A program made the position numbers and the translations under genes. Under the pieces are notes generated by a model that saw only the letters and a list, made by a program, of their open reading frames with translations, searched no databases and was not told the DNA's origin. A DNA stretch of 64,000 nt from Blakeslea trispora (Eukaryota; Mucoromycota; Mucoromycetes; Mucorales; Choanephoraceae): NCBI GenBank assembly GCA_025331445.1, contig JAIWNE010000007.1, positions 1-64,000 of the forward strand, in the 5' to 3' direction. Position 1 is the stretch's first letter. Each line of letters starts with the position of its first letter. Positions 9,942 to 21,141 of this stretch are shown piece after piece.

Positions 9942-11396
9942 TTATTGTGTAGAAGCCTGAGTGCTTTTCTTGTTACGAGTAGAGATCTTTCGTGTATTGA
10001 CTGATTTTGGTAAAGTCTTACGATTATTGGATGAAGCTTTCTCAGCGTTACGACGTCCCCAATACAATTCAATGTGTTTGGTTGAGTCGAAGTGCTCAAT
10101 AGGTTCCCAGGTGTCTTCACTAGGATCATCATAGCCTTTCCATCTTACTCTGTACTCATAATTACCATGTTTACCTCTATGATCGATGACGGCTTGTACT
10201 TCGTAGTGATCTTCCTTGAGCTGATCAAGATTGTCAGGTGTAATGTTTGCAGCTTGCTTGTATACAATATGTGATGTGGGAACATCTCTAGACAGAAGTG
10301 TGCCAGTTTTGTCTTTCAATATATAGCTACCATTTTTAGTGATACCATGGATGTAGAATGGTCCTTCGTAGCGTTGATCAGTCTTACGTGCTCTATTTAC
10401 GTTTTTGATCATGACTTTACTTCCGATAGGATACTGATGCTCAACGATCTTATGTGTCTTGTGGAATCTTTCATGATCACGTTTTTGTGTTTCTTTGATT
10501 CGCTCAGACAATGCTGGTATCAAGACGTCTTGTACGAATTTGTACTTTTCATCAATAGTCTTATTTTCAGCTTTCTCCATCTTAAGTGCAGGTTGAACTT
10601 TAGTGTAATCCTGAAACTCATTTGGTTGTCTGTTGAATAATACTGCGTATGGTCTGGATTTGTGCAGACGTGCATATCTAACATTGAGACAATATTGAGC
10701 GTAGTTGAGGTATGAACACCAAGACTCACCTTTTCCGCGCAAAATTTTAACGATGGTTCTTTTAGCAAGTTCCACGTAAGCTTCGTTGACAGAATTACCC
10801 ATTGGAGAGTAAGGTAGGGATACCCTCTTGTCAATGCCGCTCATTTCCATCAGTTGGTTAACAACATCATTCGCGAACTCGGCACCATTGTCGCTGTTGA
10901 TGACTTTAGGGAATCCAAACAAAGAGAATACACTGAGTAATTCTTTTGATATAGTCGTACTGTGCTTATCCGGTAAGGCTCTTAAGATAGTGAACTGTGA
11001 ATAATAGTCTACGAGTACTAGCATAAAGTTGTTTCCTTTATCTGATGTAACATCGAAAGAACCGAGATCCATGCACCAATGGTCTAGAGGTTGATCAGGC
11101 AGAACTGATTTAGGTGGGTGATATCCTACTTTGGCGATGTTGAATTTGTTGCATTCGAGACAGTCAGCTAGTATGCGTTCGATATCTTTTCGCATGTTTG
11201 TCCAATGTACTCCATCATGATGTAATTGGTCCTCAATACTCTGTAGCCCGTAATGACCTAATAAATGAGCTTTCAATATGAGTGTATCACGCTCGTGAAG
11301 TGGTGGTGTCATGTACTCAGCAAACTTCAAGGCCCTCACAGTCATATCGAGGTCTGAACGTCTTGTTTGTGATGATGAAGAGTGATTGAGATTCAC
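9942..11396 (-). pseudogene. Integrase with C-terminal chromodomain, chromovirus A
   Basis: This is the last third of pol, which inserts the cDNA into the host chromosome. An HHCC zinc domain (HLLGHYG, then CLEC) comes first. The DDE core shows MDLGSFDV, NSDNGAEF and NEAYVELAK. A GPY/F-like stretch (YEGPFYIHG) precedes a chromodomain (HYEVQAVIDHRGKHGNYEYR, RWKGYDDPSEDTWEP), which in chromoviruses targets histone marks. The frame is open here but joined to the RT only through a frameshift near 11480-11560. The 227 bp to the LTR hold a CCCACTGGG motif and the purine tract. Confidence 0.85.
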
Positions 11397-11407
11397 TTTG
11401 CTGTCCG

Positions 11408-13195
11408 TTAGTAACTTTCCAGAGGCACTGTTACTGTCGTCAGACGAGAAAGTTTTGGAAGAAGAAGAAGAGTTGGAATATGTGGAGGAAATAATTCGCT
11501 CTTTATTTGCCTCAAATATTTTCGTAGGGCGTGACTTGTCAGCTCTTTTTCTGAATTTCTCTTGCGTTTGTTTTTAATTATCGAGCCATCATTGGTAACA
11601 TCAGCACAACTACCCCCCTCCAGAAGTAATGGTACTTCGTTATCTGAATAGAGTCGAGAGAGAGCGTCTGGTCTTATGTTACTGATACCTGGAAGATATA
11701 CGCATGTAAACGTGTATGAGAAGATAGTTTCCCACCAGCCAAGCATAAGTGCGTTCGGCGTTTGTTGAGTGTTTCGATAGATTAAACTCTTGTGGTCCGT
11801 GTGAAGAGTGAACGGAATGAGATACAGCCATTTGTGAAACTTTGTGAAAGTATATACCACAGCCAGTAATTCACGTTTAGTAGTGCTATAGTTGCATTCA
11901 GAAGGCGATAATTTCCGGGATACCATGGCAACATAATGAACAGTGTTATTGATTACTTGAAAAAGTATTCCAGCGATACCAGTAGCACTAGCGTCAGTTG
12001 CAACATGAAATCTATGAGAGAGATCAGGAGCCGAGATAACGGGTGCGTTGGCCAATGCATGTTGCAAGTTCTTGAAGACCTTTGTATGCTGATCCGTCCA
12101 AACATCCTTTAATTGCTTGTAACTGCGTAAAGCATCTAGAGTAGACGAAAGCTTAGAGTAGAATGGAATGGAAGACCGAAAGAAAGACAAAAAACCGAGA
12201 TAGCTAGCAAGTTGTCGACCAGTATTGGGGATAGGCCAAGTATGAACGTTGGCTACCTTTCGAGGATCAGGAATGAGTTTTCCGTTAATGAGAGACCAGC
12301 CCAAGATGTTGACACTCTTTTGTGCAAAGACTATCTTTTCAAAGTTCAAGACGAGGTTTGCTTGTCTTAATCTGCTAATTACTTCTACTACGCAATCAGT
12401 ATGGTAGGATAAGGGTGGAAATGTAGAGATTATAATATCATCGACGTATACATTAACATACGGGAGATCTTCAAATAGGTTTGTCAAGCATCGTTGTACG
12501 ACAGATCCGACATGAGTAATTCCAAAGCATGCTTTCAAGTGAATGTACTGTATTCCTGTGAAAGGATTAGTGATAGCAAGTTTTTCACGATCAGGTTCAT
12601 GAATAGGAAACGATGTGGAGCAAGCATGGATGTCTAAACTAGTATGAATAGGTGCACTACCAATACTCTGGTGAATGGATGAAATTAATGGCAACTATTG
12701 TCTATCAGTAACGAGGAGTTGTTGATTTAACAGACGGACATCACAAACGATTCTAGGTTTATCAAACGAGTAATTACCCTGTGAATCTTTCTTCTTGACT
12801 ACTAGTAAGGGACTGTTATATCCTGTATGGGAAGGTGCTTTCTTAATGACCCCTTCAGATAACCATACTTCGATTTGTTTGTTAACAACATCTTTGTACG
12901 CTGCTGGTAATGAGTATTGAGCTCTATAAGCAACAGTTCCAGGTTTAGTCTTGAGATGTATGGTAGCACCAGGTAAATTACAACAAGTGTTTTTCATGTC
13001 AATCTCTAAATTTAGCTTAAGAAGATTATTAACAACTTTGAGAAAAGGTTCACGTTCAGTGTTAGTGCCAAATGGATCACTGTTAGGATTAATATTATCT
13101 GGGTCAATAGGATCAGGAATCTTAGGACCAGTCGAATCAAAGTGAGAACTTATAAGACCAGTAATTCCAATCTTCGGCCTATGTAAGATATCCAT
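11408..13195 (-). pseudogene. Reverse transcriptase and RNase H, chromovirus A
   Basis: From LHRPKIGITGL at the protease-RT joint, the RT shows GVIKKAPSHTGYNSPLLVVK, KPRIVCDVR, the active site YVDDIIIS and an RNase H with VATDASATGIAG and FTLHTDHKSL. One in-frame TAG at 12695-12697 replaces a residue before LPLISSIHQ, and the end is frameshifted before the integrase. It is therefore inactive without correction. Confidence 0.85.
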
Positions 13196-13217
13196 ACCAA
13201 GACAAATTGGTACATTT

Positions 13218-14174
13218 TCATGTAAAAAAAAATGAAAAGACTTCGAAAGTATGTGTAATGTTGATTTTATTATAGAAAACTTTTAATTGGGTAGAACCAA
13301 TTCTGGGGACAGTTTGTTTTATATGAGCTAGTTGCACTACTCCAGTTGAAGGAGCAGATTGGATGTTGGATCCAAGAAAAGTAGCGAAAGAAGGAGAAAC
13401 AAGAGATCTGTCGGCACCTGTGTCTAATAGAGCGTAGGTTTTCACGTTTTCTACAATTACCGGTAAGATAATAGAATTAGATATCTGTTTCGGTGCTGAT
13501 GAAAATCGAACATCATACTTACATTTCTGCGCTTGGGCAGCTTGCATAAGAGATTCCTCATCAGAATCAATTTCCATGTCGTCGATGGTTGAGGAAGAGG
13601 GTCCTGGCGAGGGCACACGAGAGGAAGAAGAACCAGGGAAAGTAGCAGCAGCACGAACGTTCTCAGAGGTAGGAGCTCTGTTTGCAAAATCGCACCATTT
13701 GCTGGCACCAGTACCACCACGGAAAGAAGCACCTCGAACAGTTATGTTGTCAGCAGCAGAGGAGCGAGCGGCAGTATCACAGCGATGCTTAGGTGTCCAA
13801 CCCAAAGCACCACAACGACGACACAGGTTCTTGTTCTTGGGTTGTTCACCCCGTTCCTTAGCCTTACAGTCTTCCGTATTATGTGTGGTTACTCTGTGGA
13901 AAGAGCAGAACATTTTTCCCTTGCCTTTATCACGTTTCATGTTAGTGATCGCGGCAGAAGAAGTAGAAGAACGACTAGCGGAAGGAGAGGAAGTAGAACC
14001 AGAAGGAAGACCAGGCTTGGATCGCTTTCGAGAAGGACCAACAGAAGACGAGGCAGAAGAGCGTTTACCAGTAGATGGTCCTTGTTCTAGACTGCGTGAC
14101 TTATTATATAAATTACGAGCCTTTGACGCTATGAATTCCAGATCTTTCTTATCAGCGGCAGAGGCGGACTCCAA
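13218..14174 (-). pseudogene. Gag C-terminal part and protease, chromovirus A
   Basis: Basic, Ser-rich linker, then two zinc modules: CSFHRVTTHNTEDC and CRRCGALGWTPKHRC. An acidic stretch (DDMEIDSDEES) leads into a retropepsin with the active site ALLDTGADRS. The frame is lost in the T-run near 13225, just before the expected NVPICLGMD. The N-terminal gag lies beyond the Tc1 insertion. Confidence 0.8.
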
Positions 14175-14321
14175 AGTGATATCTAAGCGATGATTTGTAG
14201 TTCAAAGTTTTGTTTAAAATACAGTTACCAACTGAATAAAAGCTGTAGGTTCAAACATAAAATATAAGAATGAGTGGTTAATAATACTAACCAAATTGTT
14301 GGTAATGAGTTAATTGATATA

Positions 14322-15968
14322 CACTGACGTCCAAAAGTGTTCAAATGTTTTCACTTTTTACGGTTTTTCGGAGTTTTCGGGGGTTAAAGCTCGATCTCAT
14401 GAGATGACGTCAGCCAATAAAATGTAGAGAAAACTTCTTTCTTTCTAACGCAATTTGAATCACCCTATTTGATTTTGTGTAACAAAAGTTACAGTGCTTC
14501 AAAGTCAGACAAAACATTTGAACACTTTTGAACAGGTATAAAAAAATGAAAAGGATCTTTATTAACTCCACTTTAGTACTTTGTCCAATAGCCTTTTGCC
14601 TTTATACACTGTTCTATACGATTGGGCATACTATTTATGACATTTTGACAGTCTTGGATGGTAATTTTCTTATACCAAACCTCTTGCACCCTCTCATAAA
14701 GCTCATTCATGCCACTTGGAGGAGTTGGATGCTCATTAGGACGGCGCTTCAACAGGGACCACATATTTTCAATTGGATTTAGGTCCGGTGATTGAGGAGG
14801 TCACTCCATGACTTGATAATCCTGGTTTCCGAGGTGTTTTATCACGCTTTTGGCCTTATGCTTAGGATCGTTATCCTGCTGGAACCAGACCTGAGAACGG
14901 TTTAAGCCCAGTTCTTCGCACATGAACTCGATGGATTGTTCCAGTTCGTCTTCCAAAATGGACTGATAAAGGGTCTTGTCCATGTTTCCATCGATCTTGC
15001 ACATCCAGCCTACTCCTGCTGCAGTGACAGCACTCCAAAGCATGATACTACCACCTCCGTGCTTTACTGTCGGCTTAACATGTCTAGGTTAAATGGCCTC
15101 GTTGTCGCAAATCCAGGCCCATGTGCGACCGTCGGAGTTAAACCGGTTGATTTTTGTTTCATCTGTAAATATAACACGTGCCCAGTCAGCTTCAGTCCAA
15201 TTGCGATGAGCACGACACCATGCAAGATACTTCTTTGCATTGACTTTCGCGATTAATGGTTGGCTTTCCTTTTCTATAGCAGCAAGACCAAGCAAATTCA
15301 AAGCCCGACCAACAGTTTGGCGACTCACACTGACACTGTGATTACGTTTGAGTGCTCTACAGATGTCTACAACGGATTTTTCTCCACCCCTGGTCATTTG
15401 ATGAACACAATAGTGCTTGTCAGTAGGTGTCAGCTTTCTGGGACGACCTGCTTTTTGAAATTTTTTTGCCCGGATTAACTGTTTTTGAGACTGTATGAAT
15501 TGTACCCAGACTCAATTTACAGTCCGAAGCCACTTGACGGAATGATTTCCCGTTTTGAAGCAAGGCAATGACGTCGTTGCGTTGTTTACTTGAAATAGAG
15601 CGCATCTTGATGTGGTTGACCAAAAAATGATAAAATAAACTTACTTTAATATGAAAATGTGTGTATGAGATGTGGAATACTGAAAAGCGCAAAAAAAACG
15701 GGATATTTATAAGTCAAACTGCGGTTGTGGCCAAATGGTGGTTTTTTTTAATACCTGTCCAAAAGTGTTCAAATGTTTTGTCTGACTTTGAAGCACTGTA
15801 ACTTTTGTTACACAAAATCAAATAGGGTGATTCAAATTGCGTTAGAAAGAAAGAAGTTTTCTCTACATTTTATTGGCTGACGTCATCTCATGAGATCGAG
15901 CTTTAACCCCCGAAAACTCCGAAAAACCGTAAAAAGTGAAAACATTTGAACACTTTTGGACGTCAGTG
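14322..15968 (-). mobile_element. Tc1/mariner element inside gag of A
   Basis: 1647 bp with 218-bp terminal inverted repeats (14322-14539 and 15751-15968; CACTGACGTCC outer ends). It is flanked by the TA duplication at 14320-14321 and 15969-15970. It carries a broken transposase. Confidence 0.93.
14573..15605 (-). pseudogene. Tc1-type DD34E transposase, inactivated
   Basis: It starts MRSISSKQRNDVIALLQ at ATG 15605, with an N-terminal helix-turn-helix. The catalytic residues stand in FTDETKI, QQDNDPKH and NPIENMW; the last two are 34 residues apart, the Tc1 pattern. There is a frameshift near 15400-15420, a TAA after CDNEAI (15089-15091) and a TGA at 14801-14803 where Trp is expected before PPQSPDLNP. 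Such enzymes cut at the inverted repeats and paste at TA. Confidence 0.9.
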
Positions 15969-15970
15969 TA

Positions 15971-16784
15971 TGTACTGTTCAATAGTCTCTCTATAGTCTC
16001 GGAAGCGGATGATTTGCAATTGCTTATGAGCCAGGTTCTTGCTGTCATCCGTGGTCATACCATACTTGTTAATAAGCGCAGTCTTGAAAGGGTTCCATGT
16101 AAGTTCATTTATGGTTTTTCCTGATCCAGCGACAAACTGGCGTAACCACAATTGTTGATCGGGATCTAGGCGAGTAATCACCAAACGATACCAGTTGGCA
16201 TCAATGTCCAGTTGGTAGCACAGCATCACATCTTCGAACTTGTGAAGACAAGCCTCGATATCCTGAAAAACCTGCTCCTTTGGTGCAAAGACATTTCTGC
16301 CTACCCACTGGAAGTAGGGCACCTCTCTTGGACATACAACTGTTTTGACAGACGCAGAGGTAGAGTGAGAAGAAGAGGATTGAGGCACAGGTGATGCATT
16401 AGAAGAATTGATGCGAGAGAGCATTTCATGAAGATCTACTAATTTGGATAGATCCTTGAATTTGGCATCGTAAGCATCTCGAACTTTGTTAGCAGTTTCA
16501 CTGTCCGTAACCGAAGCCAATTGATCAGCTAGATCAGCGACCTCAGTTTGCAAGCGATTGATGTTACTCCCCAAGTTAGCAGTAGAATTGCCCTTTTGTC
16601 CTGTAGAAGGCACGGGGGAGGGATCAGAAGAGGAGACAGCAGGGGTATGCGTCGAAGCATAATCTTCAAGAGGAGGAAGTGAATCCAGTTCCATCTCTTC
16701 CTCTGCGGTAAGAGGTGCTGAGAGGACTTGGTAAGCTTCTTCGGCAGTAGGAGTAGTAGGAACCATAGGGAGTTCAGCGGCCAT
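15971..16784 (-). pseudogene. Gag N-terminal part, chromovirus A
   Basis: The chosen start is ATG 16784 (MAAELPMVPTTP). A Pro/Thr-rich leader and a coiled coil (INRLQTEVADLADQLASV) are followed by the capsid-like region VPYFQWVGRNVFAP and WLRQFVAGSGKTINELTW. The same VPYFQW and LxxFxW motif recurs in gags B, D and E. The frame runs into the Tc1 element at 15970. Bases 14175-14319 hold further decayed gag sequence. Confidence 0.75.
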
Positions 16785-16832
16785 TGTAAGTGTTTTCAAA
16801 GTAAATAAAATAAGAGATAAGGTTAAAAAAAA

Positions 16833-17677
16833 TGTTATAATCCAATAAATCACAATGAAATAAATCCAAGGAATTAACCAGACTAAAAATAATGTTTTAT
16901 TTACTTCAAAATTGATGTGTGTTGTATACAGCCTACATTCTACCCTATCTGAGTTATAATACAGACCTAAACGTGCTCACGGCTCTACAGTTATAACTGG
17001 CTATAGCTTAATTGACATCTAAACCCAGTCTAAAATAAAAAGATCGGATCACACTTCATTTGTATCAAGTACACTTGGATTGAAGCACAAATAGTGAATT
17101 ATGGTTTATACACAAGAGGTACTCACTCTTTATCCATTACACCAAAAATAAGCTATTATCCATGTCACTCAGTTAAATTAAGGATTGTTACTCAGTCATC
17201 GTAAAAAGTATAAATACTAGGCACATATTTAAAATAAACGCGGATCAGATTCATATCGATCTTTTTTGGCCGTTCTGGTTCTAATCGACTTTATTTGTCT
17301 TCACCTTTTTGTTATATTTTGTGCCTGTTATATTCTACGAATATAACAATGTGCTATTTATACTTTTCATGAAGATGATATTTCAACTGAGATTGTAAAA
17401 CTTTTCTAGAGGCTTGTAGATGATTATGATAATAACAACGAATCGGATGAGAGATGAATGATGACAGTCTTGTAAAGAAGAACTACTAAAATAGAATGAT
17501 TGGCCATCTGTACCTTAAACCCAGTAACTGGTAAATTATTGGCAAGATGTCAGTCCTGACCTTGAATGAAGGTTTATCCGAATTGAATGTCAAATGAAAC
17601 AAGCTGAAGTCGAATCAGAGAATGGTTGTGGATTCATAAGTGGCTAAATACTTGATCCGTACTGTATGAATACAACA
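16833..17677 (-). repeat. 5' LTR of chromovirus A, split by a solo LTR
   Basis: The parts 16833-16919 and 17354-17677 match the left LTR. Between them lies a 429-bp solo LTR with one copy of its duplication. Confidence 0.85.
16920..17348. mobile_element. Solo LTR nested in the 5' LTR of A
   Basis: It reads TGTTGTATACAG to GAATATAACA, 429 bp, with the perfect duplication ATGTG at 16915-16919 and 17349-17353. Its sequence differs from that of LTR A. The direction of its parent is not known. Confidence 0.9.
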
Positions 17678-19764
17678 CAATCCATACCCAAGATGATAGG
17701 TACATTTTGTTTCTTGACGATACGTAGCTCACAACTGTCATATTTGACTCCCCTAATAACACCCTCAAACCTAGTACCCTTGTCCGAATACTCTATCGAT
17801 TCATTACCATAGCATAGGCGAACTCGAGGAGCCTCGGAGACTTCTAGTCCCAGTCTATGAACTTCTTCGATACTGATACTAGACATCATTGCTCCAGTAT
17901 CCATCAAACATTCCGTAGTTTTACCGTCCTCCGTTACGGTTGGTATATAAAAACTTCTAGGATCACTGCCTCCTCCAGTAAACGTAGGTATCAAGTCATC
18001 TGCCTCCAAGATTTGAGAGTTAGATGTGTATCCTCCAACCTGACGGAACAGATTATTAGTAATATCTATATCTGCGTTGTTAATCTTTTGATGACTACCA
18101 CCTTTGTTATCGTCATTCTTCAACACTTGCTGATTGTTTGTTCGGTAAGTGTGGTGATTCTTTTTGTACTGATGGTTATTCTTTTTCACCAGTCCACAGC
18201 CTTTCACCAGATGTCCCGGTTTTTTACACAAATAGCAAGTCTTTGTTGTATTGCTGCTGCGATTACCTGAATAGTATTTTGAAGAATGTCCATTTCCAGT
18301 ACGCTTATAATTTTGAGCATTTATTCTTTGTACGTCCAAATCCATTGCTGCTATATCTTCATTATCTTTTGGTAACGGATTAGGCGTATTCGCAGAAAGT
18401 TGCAAAACTGTCATCTTCTTTCCAGAACCTTTTACTCGATGAGCAAAAGACTTTCCGCGTTCGATATGCATGGCGATATTAATTGCTTCAGTCAGAGTCT
18501 TTGGTCTTTGAGCGCTCACAAGTCCAACGAGTTCTTCAGAAAGTGTTGGGAATAGCATAGATAGGTGAGATTCCAAAGAACCTTCACTTTCTTCAGGGAT
18601 CACCTTTAATATTTTCGCCTTGATTCGAGGTCCAAACGTCTCCATAGTTTCTCCTCCTTTCTTCAGATTTTGTAATTCTGTTAATGCTTTTGCCCGTTCG
18701 GACGCCTCACCTCCAAAGTTAGTCTGGAAGGCAGCCTTAGCCGTAGCTAATGTTGACTTCGTGCGGTCTGGTAGGTGTAGAAACCAAGAATCCGCTTCAC
18801 CAGTCATTGAGTTTTGCATTTCCACTAAGGCCGTTCTTTCGTCCCATGCATAATAGCTAGTTAGTTTCTTGAATTGTCTCAGCCATTGATGAGCTGAAAT
18901 ACCACCTGCACCGCTAAACGTGGGCAGTTTGTGACGGGATTTTCCAAAGCTATTCGATTCGTTAGCTTTCAATACATTCATCCGGGTTACTGGTACGGAT
19001 GCTACAGAGGCGTCAATACTCCTGGCATGAGCTCTAGCAGTTACGACTGATGCACTATCCGATGTACTATTATATGCGTCCCCAATTGGTGAGTGGCCGG
19101 CACGAGGTTGGTAACTTAATGAGGAGTGGATAGATGAAGTGGAAGCCCTGTGAGTATTCTGATTGGCTTCTTCTTTAAGCTGAGATACTAATTGTTGAAT
19201 CTCTCTTCCTCGTTGGTCACTTATTAATTGCACTCGCGTAATTTTTAACTCCCATTTTTCTTTTTCGGATATCATCTCCATATGTTTGTTGCTTAAAAGA
19301 TGTTCCAATTCTTGAATTCTAGTCATTAGGCGACTCGAGACCAGCTCTACTTCCTTATAAGCCTGAGCCTTCTCTGCCTCCAATGTTGAGACTTGTTTCT
19401 CTAATTCAGCGATCTCTTTTGCGTTATCCATTAACTGTTGTTGAAAGGCTGATCGAAATGATTGCATTTTGAGAAGAGTGTTTTCACGCTCTACTTCGAG
19501 AATCTTGTTAGCTTCGTCTCTCCAGCTATTCTTCAAGTTATCTAGATTTCTAGCCCATTCTTGTCGTTCATTTTCCATAATTGTAGCATGTTCTAACTGC
19601 ATGCTTCGGCGTAGTTGTTCAGTTTCCAAATTATATTGTTGCTGAAAGCCATTATAAACTTGTTGCCATTGTTGATCGCTTGGTTGATCCCGAGGGACAG
19701 TCTCCGGGGTTGGTCCTCCCCATACATTATGACCCAATTGGTCACTATAACTTCCTCCCTCCAT
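17678..19764 (-). pseudogene. Gag-protease of LTR element C, cut by A
   Basis: ATG 19764 (MEGGSYSDQLG) is chosen because it follows the LTR and a TGG primer-like site; the frame is open further upstream through the LTR. About 200 residues of coiled coil come first. A capsid region (WLRQFKKLTSYYAW, WFLHLPDR) and a CCHC knuckle CYLCKKPGHLVKGC follow, then a retropepsin (CLMDTGAMMSS). It ends at VPIILGMD, exactly where element A begins. RT and integrase are absent from the window. The gag is unlike those of A, B, D and E. Confidence 0.8.
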
Positions 19765-19823
19765 AAGAAGAATTGACACAAGTACGACAAATAAACAAAT
19801 AAGGTTTTTAGCTTCTCCACCAA

Positions 19824-19921
19824 TGTAAGAGACAGCAGAATAAAGAGTAAACAATCTGAGTTTTATTTAATAAGTAATAGAAATATATATATAGTGATAA
19901 TAGAGGAGTCGGACTCTTACA
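19824..19921 (-). repeat. 98-bp LTR of element C
   Basis: On the minus strand it starts TGTAAGAG and ends CTCTTACA, a perfect 8-bp inverted pair. It contains a TATATATAT box and AATAAAAC. The gag side continues TTGGTGGAGAAGC, a TGG-type primer site. The outer side joins directly to A-type integrase sequence. Confidence 0.65.
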
Positions 19922-20343
19922 ACTACGAAGTACAAGCCGTCATCGATCATAGAGGTAAACATGGTAATTATGAGTACAGAGTAAGATGGAAAGGCTATGA
20001 TGATCCTAGTGAAGACACCTGGGAACCTATTGAGCACTTCGACTCAACCAAACACATTGAATTGTATTCGGGACGTCGTAACGCTGAGAAAGCTTCATCC
20101 AATAATCGTAAGACTTTACCGAAATCAGTCAATACACGAAAGATCTCTACTCGTAACAAGAAAAGCACTCAGGCTTCTACACAATAAGAATTGAGTCAAA
20201 CGGATACATTCCTTTTCCTATACACTTTTTCCCACTGGGTTTTAATTAGGTTTTTATCGGAGTATCTTACAACTGGCAGATATGCATTAACGCATAAATC
20301 ATGATGTTTACTTTCAAACAACTATATTGAACTTTTGGGCTAC
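19922..20343 (+). pseudogene. Inverted 3' fragment of an A-type chromovirus (A')
   Basis: Starting inside the chromodomain (YEVQAVIDHRGKH), it codes to TAA 20185-20187 and continues through the CCCACTGGG motif to GGGCTAC. It is nearly identical to the reverse complement of 9799-10210. Element B begins at the next base. It is the rest of a second A-type copy in the opposite orientation. Confidence 0.85.
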
Positions 20344-20640
20344 TGTTGCATACAACAGCCTCTTTCAGAGCAATAAAATAAAGTAAGATCAGATTAGGCT
20401 TATTGTGACCAGTCTGTTTCTATATATGGAATTCTCAGGCTGTTGCGTTCAAACGGTACAAACACTGGATACAATGTATCCAGGTTACAGGCAATGTATA
20501 CATTGTGCTCAAGTTACTCAGTTATCATACCAGTATTTCCCATAGTATAAATAGAGACAGAAAACATATATCTGAATAAAAATATCTTTCTTTTGGTCTG
20601 ACTGACTTTATTATTGTTACAAATTAGTGAATATATCACA
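20344..20640 (+). repeat. 5' LTR of chromovirus B
   Basis: 297 bp, with TATA-like AGTATAAATAGAG near 20544 and GAATAAAAAT near 20574. The internal region starts with a T-run instead of a TGG primer site. Confidence 0.88.
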
Positions 20641-21141
20641 TTTTTTTCAATCAAGATACTCTCTGTTCTCTGTCTCTCTTCTCTCTTCACTACTTTAAAA
20701 ATGGTAAAACCCACCTGTTTCTTCTTCTTCCCCTGCAGTCGTAGATGTCGACATGTGTACTGTTTGACAGCTAAAAAAATAAAATAAAAAAACACAAGTA
20801 GATCTAAAGGGGTTTATTCCAATACAAAAGTAAAGTGAATCTGATCTAATCCTACTTCTAAATTATCTCTCTATCTATACTTTTCGAAAGCTAGGATGAT
20901 TTATAATATCTAGTTTGCTGTTGATCGTATATTAACATGATTCCTTCGATGTCGATATCTAGAATCTATGATAGTTCAAAGTACGCATCTAAGGTGTGGC
21001 GAGAATACTAACTTGGATAGCCTTTCGATGTCAGACTCGAAATTGGAAGCATAAAGAATAATTATTATTATATTGAAATAGAAGGATTTGATTGGTTGAT
21101 TTAAGAATATAGGTATCTATAGTTATGTAGTTCACTACAAC

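Larger units (their letters stand above)
9304..17677 (-). mobile_element. Ty3/gypsy chromovirus A with nested insertions
   Basis: Minus-strand element with LTRs at 9304-9714 and 16833-17677. The right LTR is 411 bp like the left once a nested solo LTR and its duplication are removed. Order is gag, protease, RT, RNase H, integrase with chromodomain. A purine tract (GGAAGGGGGC) precedes the 3' LTR. The flanks do not match (TGTGT left, CAATC right). Its right side abuts the protease of element C and its left side the CACTA copy II, so the two ends come from different contexts. A T-run, not a TGG primer site, follows the 5' LTR. Confidence 0.85.

Noticed and set aside
13576..14193. 205-codon frame antisense to gag A
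   Set aside because: It mirrors the Ser/Arg-rich gag coding strand and shows no family features.
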